Below are positions 10,479 through 21,286 of a DNA stretch of 64,000 bases, piece by piece. The DNA lies in contig JADNYV010000004.1 in NCBI GenBank assembly GCA_015501055.1, positions 62,001 to 126,000 on the forward strand. The letters run 5' to 3'. Both the position numbers and the translations under genes were made by a program. The first letter of the stretch is position 1, and every line of letters starts with the position of its first letter. The stretch comes from Mucidula mucida (taxonomy: Eukaryota; Basidiomycota; Agaricomycetes; Agaricales; Physalacriaceae). Below the pieces are notes generated by a model. That model worked only from the letters and a program-made list of their open reading frames with translations. It had not been told where the DNA came from and ran no database searches.

Positions 10479-11179
10479 ATTGGTAACAAGTTGAGTTGTC
10501 TGCCGCGCAGTCTGTACAATCATGTGGGACCTACTATCATGTCTTTAGCCTACGATCAACGTCGGGCATTAGAGGCCTTCGTTTTCAATGTTTCTTAGAT
10601 ATCGCGAACACCCAATTCGTCGGTGGCGGCGGGCGGTAAATGGCGTGATCAAGTTATAAATGGAGTATGTAGTTCATGTATGGCTTGCATGAATTAAAGT
10701 ATCTTTAGACGAGCTATTTTGGCGTTGTAGTGTCAGATTAATGCGTGTTCACATCGGAGAGCAATTCTATGTGGCGCAGTACTGGCTGAGTGCTAGCGCT
10801 GAAATGTCGTGTCGCGGGCAAGATTTGCCGCGTTCTGGGCTGCAAATCCGATCAGTTGTGCAACGCGGCAAAGCGCGGTAGTCAGAGATGAATTGGAGCG
10901 TTAAAGTGGGGTGACTGGGCGGTGTCTTCGGTTGTAGATAACTGATCGCAACTGTACAGAGCATTACATTATGACGCATACAAGCAAGACAGTACGCGCA
11001 GGCTGCGCGCTGCGCGCTTGTTATATTGCTTGTCGTTTGCTGGGCGCCATGCCGAGGGCAACAACTCCCACGGCCTCGTGCGTTCGATCATTCGGCAAGT
11101 CATCAGCTGGTTCCTCCTTATTTTTCCGTCTCTCTCCTCTGCACCACCACCATTCTTCCCAGCTCAGCTTAGCTTCAGT
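10479..11179. other. Intergenic region; divergent upstream space
   Basis: About 700 bp between the second Zn2Cys6 start and the GPI-protein start. Minus and plus frames here are shadows or chance. The last 100 bp before 11180 is C/T-rich on the + strand, as in the promoters and leaders of strongly expressed fungal genes. Confidence 0.45.
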
Positions 11180-12125
11180 ATGCGTTCCCCTGTCGCTTTC
11201 CTCACCCTCGCTGCTGCTTTCGTTGGCGGAGTGTTCTCTCAGACCATCAACACGCCGTATGTTCTTTTTCCCGCTGCGCAGTCGTCCAACCAGCTCACTT
11301 TCCCGCAGCACCAACCTCGCCCAATGCCTGCCTTCCCTCATTAGCTGGACCGGTGTATCAGGTGCGTCTTTTTAGCCTACAGCAGCAATACTGTTGTTGC
11401 TCACCGTTATCGCAGGCAGTGTTCAGCTCGTACGTTTTTTTCCCACCACGCGCTCGGCTCCATTTTTACCTTGTATAGTTCATCACCTCTGGCGACGCCC
11501 CGAGTGGCCCTACTACTCACGACCTCGGCAGCCAGTCCGGCACTTCGTTCACCTACATTGTCACGGAAGCACCTAGTTGGTGTCCTTGTTTTTGCGCTTC
11601 TCTGCAAGTCCTTATCCGTATGCAGACAGCCGTCTCGTCTTCAACATTCGTACCTCCACCGGTGCCATCTTCCAGACGGGTATCGTTACCGTTACAACTG
11701 GCGGAAGTAAGCATGCCCCTGACCGCCTTATCCGCGCTTTTACTAATCGCTATCTCGTAGATACTGACTGCTTGAACTCTTCGGGATCCGGCTCTGCCTC
11801 CGGTACGACCTCCTCTGCTGCTACCAGCGCTGGAACCACGACCTCTGCCGCCGCTACGACCACTGCTACGACTGCAGCGACTGGCACGACGACTGCTACC
11901 ACTGCCGCCACGAGGTATGTAACAATGAAATCATCTTTGGACGTCAATCGCTGATCTCATCATTTCAGTGCGACCCGCACGACGTCCCGCGCTACTGGAG
12001 CCTCGACCGGAGCCTCATCGGCTGGGTCATCGGCTACCTCAGCGTCGGACAACTCTGCCCCCACCCAGTACTCCATGGGTATTGCCGGTGTCGTTGGTGC
12101 AGCTGTCATCGCCCTTTTGGCCTGA
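11180..12125 (+). CDS. Ser/Thr-rich GPI-anchored wall protein with Kre9/KNH-like domain
   Basis: Six or seven exons. Exon 1 encodes a signal peptide (MRSPVAFLTLAAAFVGGVFS, cleavage likely near SQ). After splicing the mature start is TINTPTNLAQCLPSLISWTG, followed by SVQLFITSGDAPSGPTTH, SGTSFTYIVTEAPNSRLVF and FQTGIVTVTTGG: the Ig-like Kre9/KNH N-terminal domain common in basidiomycetes. Then comes a Ser/Thr/Ala-rich, probably O-mannosylated stretch of about 90 residues (about 11780-12080), and a hydrophobic C-terminus (MGIAGVVGAAVIALLA) typical of a GPI signal. The protein should sit on the outer membrane leaflet or wall; a role in beta-glucan organisation is only suggested by the family. Introns (11257 onward) are short GT-AG. 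It is roughly 210-230 aa. Confidence 0.85.
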
Positions 12126-12384
12126 ACGAACATTTGAAGTTAGACCAGTCCTTTTTCCTCCAGTTCTAATCTTGGTACTTTGGAAACATTTTACGATTCT
12201 TTTACTCTTCATACCCATCGTCCGAACTCTGATCTAGTCAGAAAACGATTACGCTTTACATAGGCAAAATTAGTGTAATGTCTTGTCGTTCTTTTTCATG
12301 TTGTATAATTCCTTTTTGGTTTGAGGGGTTTCAATTGACTGCATCCAATCGTTATGCTACCGAAGTTGTATGCTCGAAAAGTTG

Positions 12385-13609
12385 TCACCATGACTTGTGT
12401 CCCCACGCATTGTAGGCGACACCCCGCATATTCCATACGCCTTCCCTATTCTGAACGTTGCCTTGTTGATCTTTGGCTCTTGAGAATACAACGCCGGATG
12501 AGCTGACTCGGCTTAACTCCACCTCCCATATTGTCCAGCTCCATTTACCCTGCTGGTAGACAAGATTGGCGGGTGTCCAAGTCGCTCCGTCGTCAACGGT
12601 GACGTGAACAGATGCAACATTACCAGATCCACCTGGCACGGCGTACCCTTTGACGAAAAGAACGAGTCTGAAGTGTATATAGCAGAAGCAACGACTGAAT
12701 TGAGGGGAAGGGCGGTCATAGACGGGTATTTCGACCAGACGTCTTTCGCAGCGTCCTTGGTTTCGATCTGATCGCGCGCGGTGTTAGTCGGAAGAGAAAC
12801 GAGGAAGATAACTGCGAACATTAGGCGGTAGGACTTTGTAGTCGCGTTGTTGGTAAAAATTCGGAGACTCCTCTGCCGACACGATGATTGTATCCAGCCA
12901 TTTGACCCAGCGCGCGCCCAAGACGCCCGGGACCACCAGGCGAAGTGGGCCGCCGTGTTCGGGTGTTAATGGTTCGTCATTCATCTAGAGAATAGTGAGA
13001 ACCGGATCATGCAAGAATTAGACTGAAGTCACCTCATACGCGAGAAGAACGTCGTCCCCCATCTGCATGGCCTTCTTGATCGGGATGGAAGACCCATAGT
13101 AGGTATCGTCTTGACAAGTGTGGCGTAGGATGCAAAGCACACGTGTATATCGCTCTGGTACTGGACGCCCACGCGTTTGAGGACGTCGCACAGTCGCACG
13201 CCTCCCCATCTGCAATTCGCGATGACGCCGTCATTCCAGCCTACACCGTGTACGGGCTTAATCTGCCCCATTTCGTTGCGGCGATTACCGGCGCACTAGA
13301 AGTTTGTTAGAATCAGAACCAGGCTGGACGTGGAAGTGGGGATTCACCTGCAAGGCAGCGACCACCGATATCTTGGGGTAGGAGGCTTTGATATCTCTCA
13401 ACGAAAGGCTCATTTCTTGCTCGACCATTCCTTTGATGGTTATGCAGTAGTCATCTTCAGGAAAGACTCTGACAGGACCATGATTTCGGCAATAGACAAG
13501 CTCTTCAGGGGTCAGGTTGAATTCGACGAGAGCGTCGGAGGGTGGTTCTGCATTGAAAGGTTGAAGCGCCTGTACTCAAGCAGATCGGAGTGCGGAGGTT
13601 CAGCAGAGT
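12385..13609 (-). CDS. Sulfite oxidase-family molybdopterin enzyme
   Basis: Minus-strand gene. The conserved N-terminal block PFNAEPP, then [15 protein letters not shown], then KISVVAALQ and CAGNRRNEM carries the Mo-pterin ligand Cys (CAGNRR). [29 protein letters not shown] and [13 protein letters not shown] complete the catalytic domain. The C-terminal dimerisation domain has [21 protein letters not shown] and [12 protein letters not shown]. There is no haem domain, as in plant-type sulfite oxidases. It should oxidise sulfite to sulfate. Two places need one extra base to stay in frame: near 13571 (between the [20 protein letters not shown] start and PFNAEPP) and near 12655 (before VKGYAVPG). 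Both adjoin G or T runs. The start at 13609 rests on [10 protein letters not shown] resembling the family N-terminus. Confidence 0.85.
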
Positions 13610-13878
13610 AGTCCATGGTGGTCGCAGGTCAAAATGTGGCCCAGCGCCGTTCACATGAGGAGCGTGCATACGTAAGGTCTCCGATTGCTGGTGACAGGAA
13701 TTCCGAATTACTTCATTGCCCGCAGGCTTAGGACGCTGGATAGAGTCACACTGGGAAAGACTAAGGAAACGATGATTGATTTCACGTGACCTGAATGGAA
13801 TTGTGCAACTTCTGGGAACAACATAGTGTGTAATGTACAATCCCATGCATCCTTCAGTTCAACGCGACGTTGGCCAAA

Positions 13879-14379
13879 CTAGGGCTCGAGAGATGCGGGG
13901 AAGGATCCGGCCTCGCGCTGGTCGTCCCACTTGCCGATCTGAGGGCAGGTTAGATGGATTTGGCTAGGTCATGGAAAGCGTACCCATTCGTCTGTAAAAG
14001 ATTCAGTGCAAAATTATTGTACGAAAGCAAAGCACGTACTAGGGCACAAAGTGCGGTAGGTCCTCTTGAACTGCTGGCATGGCGCAAAGTCTTCTCCCTT
14101 GGCGTTGATACACTTGAAGTAATCGACGTAGCTCTGGAAGCTGCTCGGAGTGAGCAATAATCGGGTCATTTTTTGGATGCGCACCAATGGCGGGTCTGAT
14201 TCTGGTTTGGAAACCGGGCTATAATGGACATTAGATATCGGGAACAGCGAATAGAGAGGCAGGGATTATACCGTCAAAGCCAACGGTCTGGAGCACGTAT
14301 TTGCTGAGAAAATATAAGGATGAGTCAAAGAGAGTGGTATGGCATAGACTTGCCTAGAGAGCTCTTCGCTGTCAGACAT
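13879..14379 (-). CDS. COX12: Cytochrome c oxidase subunit VIb
   Basis: Small gene of at least five exons encoding 86 aa: MSDSEELSSKYVLQTVGFD, then ARFPNQNQTRHCFQSYVDYF, KCINAKGEDFAPCQQF, TLCPNEW and a WDDQREAGSFP tail. It carries the twin CX9C-CX10C motif (Cys31/Cys41 and Cys52/Cys63) of Cox12/COX6B, imported to the intermembrane space by Mia40 and bridging the two halves of complex IV. The first intron (14304-14353) starts with GC rather than GT (AG|GCAAGT...CAG); the GC form is required to keep the frame. The other introns are GT-AG and 44-53 nt long. Divergent from PRP18, 124 bp apart. Identification is very secure. Confidence 0.93.
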
Positions 14380-14503
14380 GGTTGTGGTGGGCGATAACAA
14401 GAGGAGACGGTTGAGGGTCGGGATACAGCGGGAGACGCTTAGTCATTCGCCTAGACTCTGACCATCATCTCCTTCCAGGCTCATTCTCGCCTGGTCCTAT
14501 ATC

Positions 14504-15827
14504 ATGGACGGCTTACTCGCCGAACTCGCGACCAAGAGGAAGGCGCTCGCCGCCGTTGACAGCGATGAGCGACCCAAAAAATATATGCGACGTGGTGAAC
14601 TCGAACGCCTCAGAGAAGAAAAGGAACGCGCAGAACGAGAAGCAAAGGCTGCTAGCGAACGGCGCAGCAAAGGAAACAGCAGACGCATCAAGGCAGCAGA
14701 ACGACGGCGAAAGTGAGTATGTACCACGCATACTATCCTGCTATTTGTACTGATTCAACGCTGGAGAACAGGCCAATGCACGAAGCTCTAATTCACCGCA
14801 TCCTTCTCGCGACGTAGAGTCTCCCAAACCCGAGGGATCATTCAACATATCTCCCGAAGAGACTGTACGGCGCCTGCGCACCAAGGGTCAGCCCATCCGG
14901 CTCTTTGGAGAAACAGACAAGGATCGGCGTCTACGCTTACGTGCACTTGAGCTCATTGAGGAAAAGGGCCATGACCGACAAGACGGTCAGAACGACTTTA
15001 AGAAGGCGCTTGAGGACGTCGAGAATGTCGAACGCCAGATGCAGGCAAAGGGCGATAGCAAAGGTAAGAAACGAGAGGAGTCCCAGGTCGTCACGGACAC
15101 TGTGCTGGATCTTAGTCTCGTCAAAACGGATCCGGACAAACTCTATCCAATAATCTACTATGCTCTGAAACGGGTATTGAAGGAGTGGGAGGAAGCTATG
15201 GACGAGCGGCCCGGTATGTCGTGTTTTCTTGCTCCGCTTCTGCTCAACTTAGTCTTTTGTTAGAAAACATAAAGCGTACGCATCAGGGAAAGCTTGCAGC
15301 CGCTACGCAAGTGCAATCAGCCGAGTACTTGAAACCACTCTTCAAGCAGCTTCGCGCAAGGGTAAGAGCGATCTACGATGCTTCTCAACATGCCTAACCT
15401 GGATTTTAGTCACTACCGGCAGACGTCCTTGCCCGGATGGCGGAGATCGTGCATTTTATGCAAAAACGACAATACCAAAAGGCGAATGATGCATATCTCC
15501 GTCTGTCCATAGGCAACGCGCCTTGGCCTATTGGCGTAACCATGGTTGGGTATGTGTTCTTCCGTCTGTCCTTCACCATGGTTTCCTCATTCATGAACGC
15601 CACTACAGTATCCACGAGCGATCTGCGCGTGAAAAGATATCTTCGGATCAGGTCGCGCATGTGCTGAACGATGAAGTCAGTCGGAAGTACATCCAGAGCT
15701 TGAAAAGGTATGATTCATGTTTCGTTCTTCTGCTTGGAATCTAGGTTGGTTGATGCGAGCCTGCAGACTTCTTACCTTCTCGCAAACCAAGTACCCACCC
15801 GAGGATGTTTCGCAGCTGATGGGGTAA
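14504..15827 (+). CDS. PRP18: Pre-mRNA splicing factor Prp18
   Basis: Multi-exon gene. Exon 1 has [19 protein letters not shown] and a very basic coiled-coil helix ([20 protein letters not shown]). The next large exon has the Prp4/Prp18 motif ([20 protein letters not shown]) and the start of the Prp18 core ([20 protein letters not shown]). Later exons give [20 protein letters not shown], the conserved loop segment [20 protein letters not shown], and [19 protein letters not shown]. It ends in [14 protein letters not shown], normal for the family. Prp18 acts with Slu7 in the second catalytic step of splicing in the U5 snRNP. The [19 protein letters not shown] loop that stabilises 3' splice-site docking is complete after removal of the intron near 15550. 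Confidence 0.92.
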
Positions 15828-15971
15828 GCTCAGTCTAATAAGACGCGTTTCGGCGCCGTCTGTAATCAGAGTTGTGCTTGTGTGTAATCTATTCTTCTTT
15901 CTACCGCATTCCGAGTCTGGGCCGATCAGTCAAAGCTTCACGGGCGGAGAGTTCACGTTACATACATCGTG

Positions 15972-16292
15972 TCAACATGACAGTCTGGTCCGACACGTAC
16001 TCGGGCTGATATCAACGGGAATCAACCCATAATCTGGCGGAACGACGCCGTCTCACGGTGATAGGGTGTGTAACTTGTGATTGACCCGAATAAAGATTCC
16101 AAAGTCTTTGTAAAGATGTGATACCACTCACGGTCAGCAAGCGCCGAATCTACTTCTTTGACAGATTTCTGGTGGCGTCCCATACGAACCCTCACAGACT
16201 CAGGAATTCTCCATCCTTTTTCTTCCATTCCAAAAAAGACGAAAATGGAACATACGTGCTACGTACACGCGGTCTGCAATATAACTAGGCAT
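15972..16292 (-). CDS. Possible small spliced gene, unknown function
   Basis: Speculative. Between the convergent PRP18 and JJJ1 stops, a minus-strand reading with two short GT-AG introns would join MPSYIADR (16269-16292), WRIPESVRVRMGRHQKSVKE with VDSALAD, and a last exon YGLIPVDISPSTCRTRLSC ending at 15972. The middle part is amphipathic and basic and lacks low-complexity sequence, and both candidate splice pairs have usable consensus (GTGTACGT...AAG and GTGAGTGG...CAG). I recognise no family. It could equally be 3' UTR of JJJ1 or PRP18. Confidence 0.2.
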
Positions 16293-16347
16293 CAATCTAC
16301 AGGGCGTAGAGCGCGGAGGTGCAAGCAACGGTAATATTTTATCCAGG

Positions 16348-18400
16348 TCACCGCTTGCCTGGCTTACCCTTCTTGCTGCGACTAGGCGCGTCAGGTTCCG
16401 CACGAGCATGGCCCGTATCCCCGATGTGGGTAAACAGCTTCGTTTTACTGGAGAATGACTCAGCGCACACATTGCACATGAAGTGTAACTGTAAAAAAAA
16501 TGTTGATTGGCATCACGTCACGGGCAGGGTGAGAGCGAGAAAAACTCACATGATTCTCGGGGAGTTTGGCAGCCTCCGCTTTCTTGGTTTGTCTAGCGCG
16601 TCTCTTGTCGCGTTTGGACGGTGCCACAGGCCCCGAAGGCTCTTTCGTTTCTCCCCCTCCTTCTACTTCTACTTCGTCCGTCCCCGAGGGCAGCCGAGAA
16701 GCGGATTCTGCCTCTGTCCGAGTTAGTTTCGGCTCAGAGGACAGGTCTTCAATGTCTCTTGCCATTCGCTGCGTCTTCGTCAATGGTTCGGACAGCGCTT
16801 GTTTCTTCTTGTTCTTCTGCTTTTTCGGCTTTTCGGGTTGAGACTGGAACCCGTCGCCGTCTTTATCTAGGACTGGCGATTTCCTCTCCTCCGGGAGGTC
16901 AGGAAGGGGCAAAGGTTCTGGTGACGGCGCAGAGGAAGAAGGCACCTCGTCAGGATCCAATCCATCCGCGTCGAGACCAAGCTCATCGTCCTCCGCTTGC
17001 ATCTCAAATCGTAGGCGTTCTACCTCCTTGAGATGCTTTTTGCTTCGCTCGTGACTGTCCCAGGCAGCTTCGCTGCGGAAAAACTTGCCACATACCACGC
17101 ACTCCCACTCTTCAGAATCTTCGCCTTCGCCGGCGGCCCAGTCCAGATCATCGTGAAGCCCTTTTGTATCGAGCTTTTGCCACTCTTGTTCTACATAATT
17201 CGTGGCCACCGCCGCAGTAGCACGAGGTTGATGCGGAGTAGATGTACCAGATACCGTACGACTTTGCGCATCCTCCGCTTGACGAGCCAAATGAGACTTG
17301 TAGCGGGGGTCACGCTTCCGTAAAAATTTAGCCAAAGACTACGCGTTAAGTTCAGCAGCACACTCTCCACAGGTCGATGGGAATTTCTTACTCTAATAGT
17401 CTCATTGTATTCTCGACGAGCGTCATCACGCGCTTTCTTGTTGTCTTTTTCCATCAGTCTTCGGATCAAGTTGTCAGATTGTTTGTTGATTCAGTCTACT
17501 GAAAAGGCTAAATGCACGTACCGTCGAACGCGTCGATCAGGCGCCTCTGAAATATTCCAGGTCTCAGACCAGACAAAATCTTTATTCGTCGAGAAGTTTG
17601 TCCACGCGTTATAGAATGTTCTAGCAGCGGTGGATTCCTGTCCTTTTTGTGCAGGCGTCCACGTCCAGGAGGAGAATCCAAATGACGGCAGTTCAGAGTC
17701 CGCGATCATCGCTTCTTCAGCTTGAAGTCTCAAAAACAGATTTCGGTAGATCGTGTAAAATCCCTGAGTGGAAGTTCAAGCCCTCGACGGTGTTTCCTCG
17801 TATCCGAACTGTCTTACCTTGTCATCGTCTCCGAATCCTGACCAGATTGTCGCATCGAAAAACCTTGCGAGGTGCCTTACAGTCAAACCTCTGTCGCGAG
17901 CACGCGGTGGAGGTGCACCACGTTGGATATCTTCGAATACTGTTTCCGCGTCCGGTTCGGGTGCCAGAGATGCCTTGTGTGAGTCATACCATGCGCGCTC
18001 CTACTTGAAAGTGACGTTGGTCTTTCAGGACATGAAATGTCAATAAAAAAATCCTCACTTGATCATCACTTAGAACCTGTTCGATTTTAAGGACATTAAT
18101 ACGACGAAGGTGGCGCATAGTAACAGAGAACTTGCTTCATATGCTTGTTGCATGGATGCGAAGCGTTTCGTAGCACCCTCTACATCGTTGGGGTTCTTGT
18201 CGGGGTGATGGATGAGTGCCAATCTTCTGAATGAACGCTATACTTGCACATTTACAATCAGAATAGGCACGGGTGAGGGCCACTCCCACCTTGATCTCGT
18301 CAGCTGTCGCATTTTCATCGACCTCAAGAAGATGGTAATAATCGAGAACATCCTCTCCGTCCTCTGTCGAGTGCTGGCCCTTGGATTCTCCTGCGCCCAT
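16348..18400 (-). CDS. JJJ1: J-domain co-chaperone Jjj1 (DNAJC21-like)
   Basis: Multi-exon gene. The N-terminal J domain has [18 protein letters not shown], then [15 protein letters not shown] with the essential HPD, then [11 protein letters not shown]. The Jjj1-specific middle follows ([76 protein letters not shown]). A first C2H2 zinc finger ([19 protein letters not shown]) and a long acidic/Lys-rich stretch come next, then a second C2H2 finger in the last exon ([20 protein letters not shown]) and a basic C-terminus ([11 protein letters not shown]). Jjj1 works with Hsp70 and Rei1 to remove the Arx1/Alb1 shuttling factors from pre-60S ribosomes in the cytoplasm. Divergent from TIM13, with 208 bp between starts. 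All expected parts are present. Confidence 0.92.
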
Positions 18401-18608
18401 TGCTCCAGGCGGATCCGCGATAAATACTCTCTACAAGGGAGTCAGTATTCCTTTTGATGTCGTGGTTGGCTCTGAGTAACGTGCTGCCATAAATAGAAGT
18501 CTCCGATCACTGGTGATCAGAAATTTGCGGTGACGTTTTCTTCCGAGCCAATCTTCACAGGACGAACTTGTTAGTCCTCCATCACTACTTCGAACACATC
18601 ACCAGAGC

Positions 18609-19176
18609 ATGTCTGACTGGTTCAAGTTTGGCTCAAAAAGCAGCGATACCCCGGAGTCTAGCCCGGTGATAGGTACGACCTCCGAAGTGGTCTGATAGAC
18701 ATTCGTCACGGTCATTGTTCTTGTTCAGATATGGACAAGAAAGAGCAGATTAAGACCGCCGTTCGGAACGAGCTGGCTCAGGCCAACGCTCAGCTTCTTG
18801 TTGAAGTAATCTTCTTGCGTTTTATTGTCCAACGTCACGTAAACTGAACGCGCTTTAGAACATGAACAATAAATGCTTCAAGGCCTGCATTACTCGACCG
18901 GGTCCCTCGCTTTCCAGTTCGGAAGAGGTAGGGGCATCAAGTCGTTCTAGTTCCGTGACTAACAGCTTTCGTCTCAGACCTGCTTGTTGCGGTGCCAAGA
19001 ACGCTACATGGATGCGTGTACGTGACCCGTCTTCCCTGTTTGTAAGAATGGATTGACAGGGCTTCTTCTCTTTCAACTTTCCGTTTGCAGTTAACATAAT
19101 CAGCCGCTCATACCACACCCGGCTGAGCAGGGAGAGGATGGACTCTATCACTTCGGAGATTGATAAGACTCTGTAG
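18609..19176 (+). CDS. TIM13: Small mitochondrial Tim chaperone, Tim13
   Basis: Five exons give 111 aa. After MSDWFKFGSKSSDTPESSPV come KTAVRNELAQANAQLLVE and the twin CX3C motif: CFKAC (Cys53/57) and CLLRC (Cys72/76), 14 residues apart. The linker GPSLSSSEE and the C-terminal helix YMDAFNIISRSYHTRLSRER are typical of Tim13 rather than Tim8, Tim9 or Tim10. With Tim8 it forms a hexamer in the intermembrane space that escorts hydrophobic precursors such as Tim23 and beta-barrel proteins. The second CX3C is split off by an intron (about 18929-18978), so the coding sequence becomes clear only after splicing. Confidence 0.92.
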
Positions 19177-19599
19177 AATTTAATGTATTGGAGAATTCTT
19201 TCCCTACAAAAATGCGACCCATTTTGTACGGGACAAAGCGAACTAATGACAACAATATATCCGACAGCTTCGACTACCAAATGTCCGACAACGAGAAAGC
19301 AAGTAAGTTACAGTGGTGAATGAACGTAGTGTCCGTGTGAGATGAAATGATGGCTACAGTGAAGATGCACGAAAACGGTAGAGAAATATTATAAGAATGC
19401 GATGATAACAAGTCCATAGCGAGTTCGGGAACGAGTGACTAGACGATGACGACAACGATGAGTATAGTAGTGCCCGACATGACGGGCAATAGTGTGGCAA
19501 AAATAAGAGAGCGACGATAACCTGAGTGGTATATTATACTGCACACCGCAAGCAACCCGTAGGCGCATTAAATATTAGTGCTGCAACGGCAGCTGTATT

Positions 19600-21286
19600 T
19601 TAGTGTGGCGGATGGGGTCCAGACAATTCTGGCATTAGGGCACTGGTCCTCGTTGGATAGCTCTGGACGAGGTGCATGGATGGGTAGAATGGGGTCGTTA
19701 GAAGTGGCGGCGATAGAGGTAGGTGGTTGTACTGCTGAGCAGAGCCCATATCCCCAGCCTCGCGGGCGTAGTTGTTGTCGAACTGAGGGCCTTCCCTATA
19801 GAAAGCACGAGGCACTGGCTGAGCATAGTAAGTTTCCGAGGAACTAGACACGGGAGCGGCGTGAGATGACGGAGGGGGCACCGAAAGGCTTCCGTAATTC
19901 CCACCATTTCCACTTTCCCGTCCGACATCTGCGTACTGTCAGCGTAGTGAAAGACCGGGTATGACGACCCATAGGTGGAGTGAGGAATGTGACTGCTGTA
20001 TGTGGACGGAGGAAATGAAATCGATGAGAGTGATCGTGATCCTTGAGATGGCCTGTGTCCGACATACGCAGTGCCCGAGCTGAACAGAGGTAGGGGTCTC
20101 GGCGTCTCTGCTTTTACATACCCATAGGGTTGTTCCGGCATCACACCTTCGAGCGGCGGGCGGGGAATTTCCATAGGCGGGTCCTGCCTCTCGTCAGCGA
20201 CGTACGTCGGCGAGTGCAGATATATGTCCGCCGTGTGGTTCCGTTCGCGGAGATTCTGGACAAGATGGGCCAGCTGCACCGCGGCACCAATGATTTCGTG
20301 GCGAAGAACTTGGGACGCCTGATAGCCCTGCGTCCAATCGGCGCTCTGCGTCCAAGTGTATGTGCCCCCGGTGGGAGCCTCCACATAGAAGCTCGGTGGC
20401 TTAGACAGCGTGAAGCTGGCAAGAGCAGTGCCAGGTCCGGCGTTCGTAAAATTGCTCTCGGCGACAGAGTCGAAGGGAATTTCCATTTTAAACCCACAAT
20501 TATTCGACAGAACGAACCAGACGAGAATTCGCTTGGTTTCGCAGACGTACGCCACGAGGTCGTGTTTACTTGTAGTCGACGCTATACGGCGCCAAGTTCC
20601 GACCGACAGATCAGTACACGGGATGATGGTGACGGCTGGTTAAATCCCCAGTCAGCAACTGCAGGGTATATAATTGATAACACGACATACGCGCATCCTC
20701 GTGGATTAGAGCAATGATATCGGATTGGCTCCCTTTTGATAGCTCTGGAGGGATGTCCGGGGCAGATTGCGCACGCGGCCTGACCTCTTGCTTCTTGTTC
20801 TGGAGCAGTTTAGCCTTCGCACGTCTGAGGGCAATTATTAGCACGGTCATTCGTTCAATATTAATAATTTACGAACCGATTCTGAAACCAAACTTGTGTT
20901 TGGCGCTCCTCCATGCCGAGCATGTCACTTATCTCTTTACGACGAGCCGCAGTGGGACTGCGCTCGACGGCGAAGAACTGCTCCAGATGGACAAGCTGGT
21001 CTGGCGTGACTCGCGACCGTTTGCGTCTCTCCCCGTCTGACTTTTTGGTGGTCGACGAGCGCTCCGGTCCCCAAGCAGGTTCTTTCTCTTTCTCCTCATC
21101 GGCATCGGGCAAATCCGAGCCGCTGGGGGAAGGACGAGCAGAGCTTATAGGCGTGTTGGGCGACTGAGATGTGGCTGAAGCCCGGGGTGAAGGCGAGGCA
21201 GACGCATCTGAACCGTGGAAAGAGCTAGGATCAATGTGGAGAGAAGCACGCTTTGCACGAGTATGGAACGCCTCTCTGGGTACCAT
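19600..21286 (-). CDS. Homeodomain transcription factor
   Basis: N-terminal disordered Ser/Pro-rich segment, then a homeodomain (about 20875-21040) with RKRSRVTPDQLVHLEQFFAV, SPTAARRKEISDMLGMEERQ and the recognition helix TQVWFQNRRAKAKL completed across an intron at about 20880. Downstream are a conserved segment (DIPPELSKGSQSDIIALIHE), a beta-rich region with VAYVCETKRILVWFVLSNNC and MEIPFDSVAESNFTNAGPG, and a Tyr/Ser/Pro-rich tail. This matches a basidiomycete homeodomain regulator class that includes Schizophyllum Hom1/Hom2-type proteins linked to fruiting; which member is not decidable here. The frame must shift by one base near 19935 to enter the likely C-terminus (ending 19600); otherwise it ends at 19698. 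Confidence 0.82.

Noticed and set aside
11750..11947. Val/Ala-rich minus-strand frame inside the GPI protein gene
   Set aside because: It is the reverse reading of the Ser/Thr/Ala repeat region.
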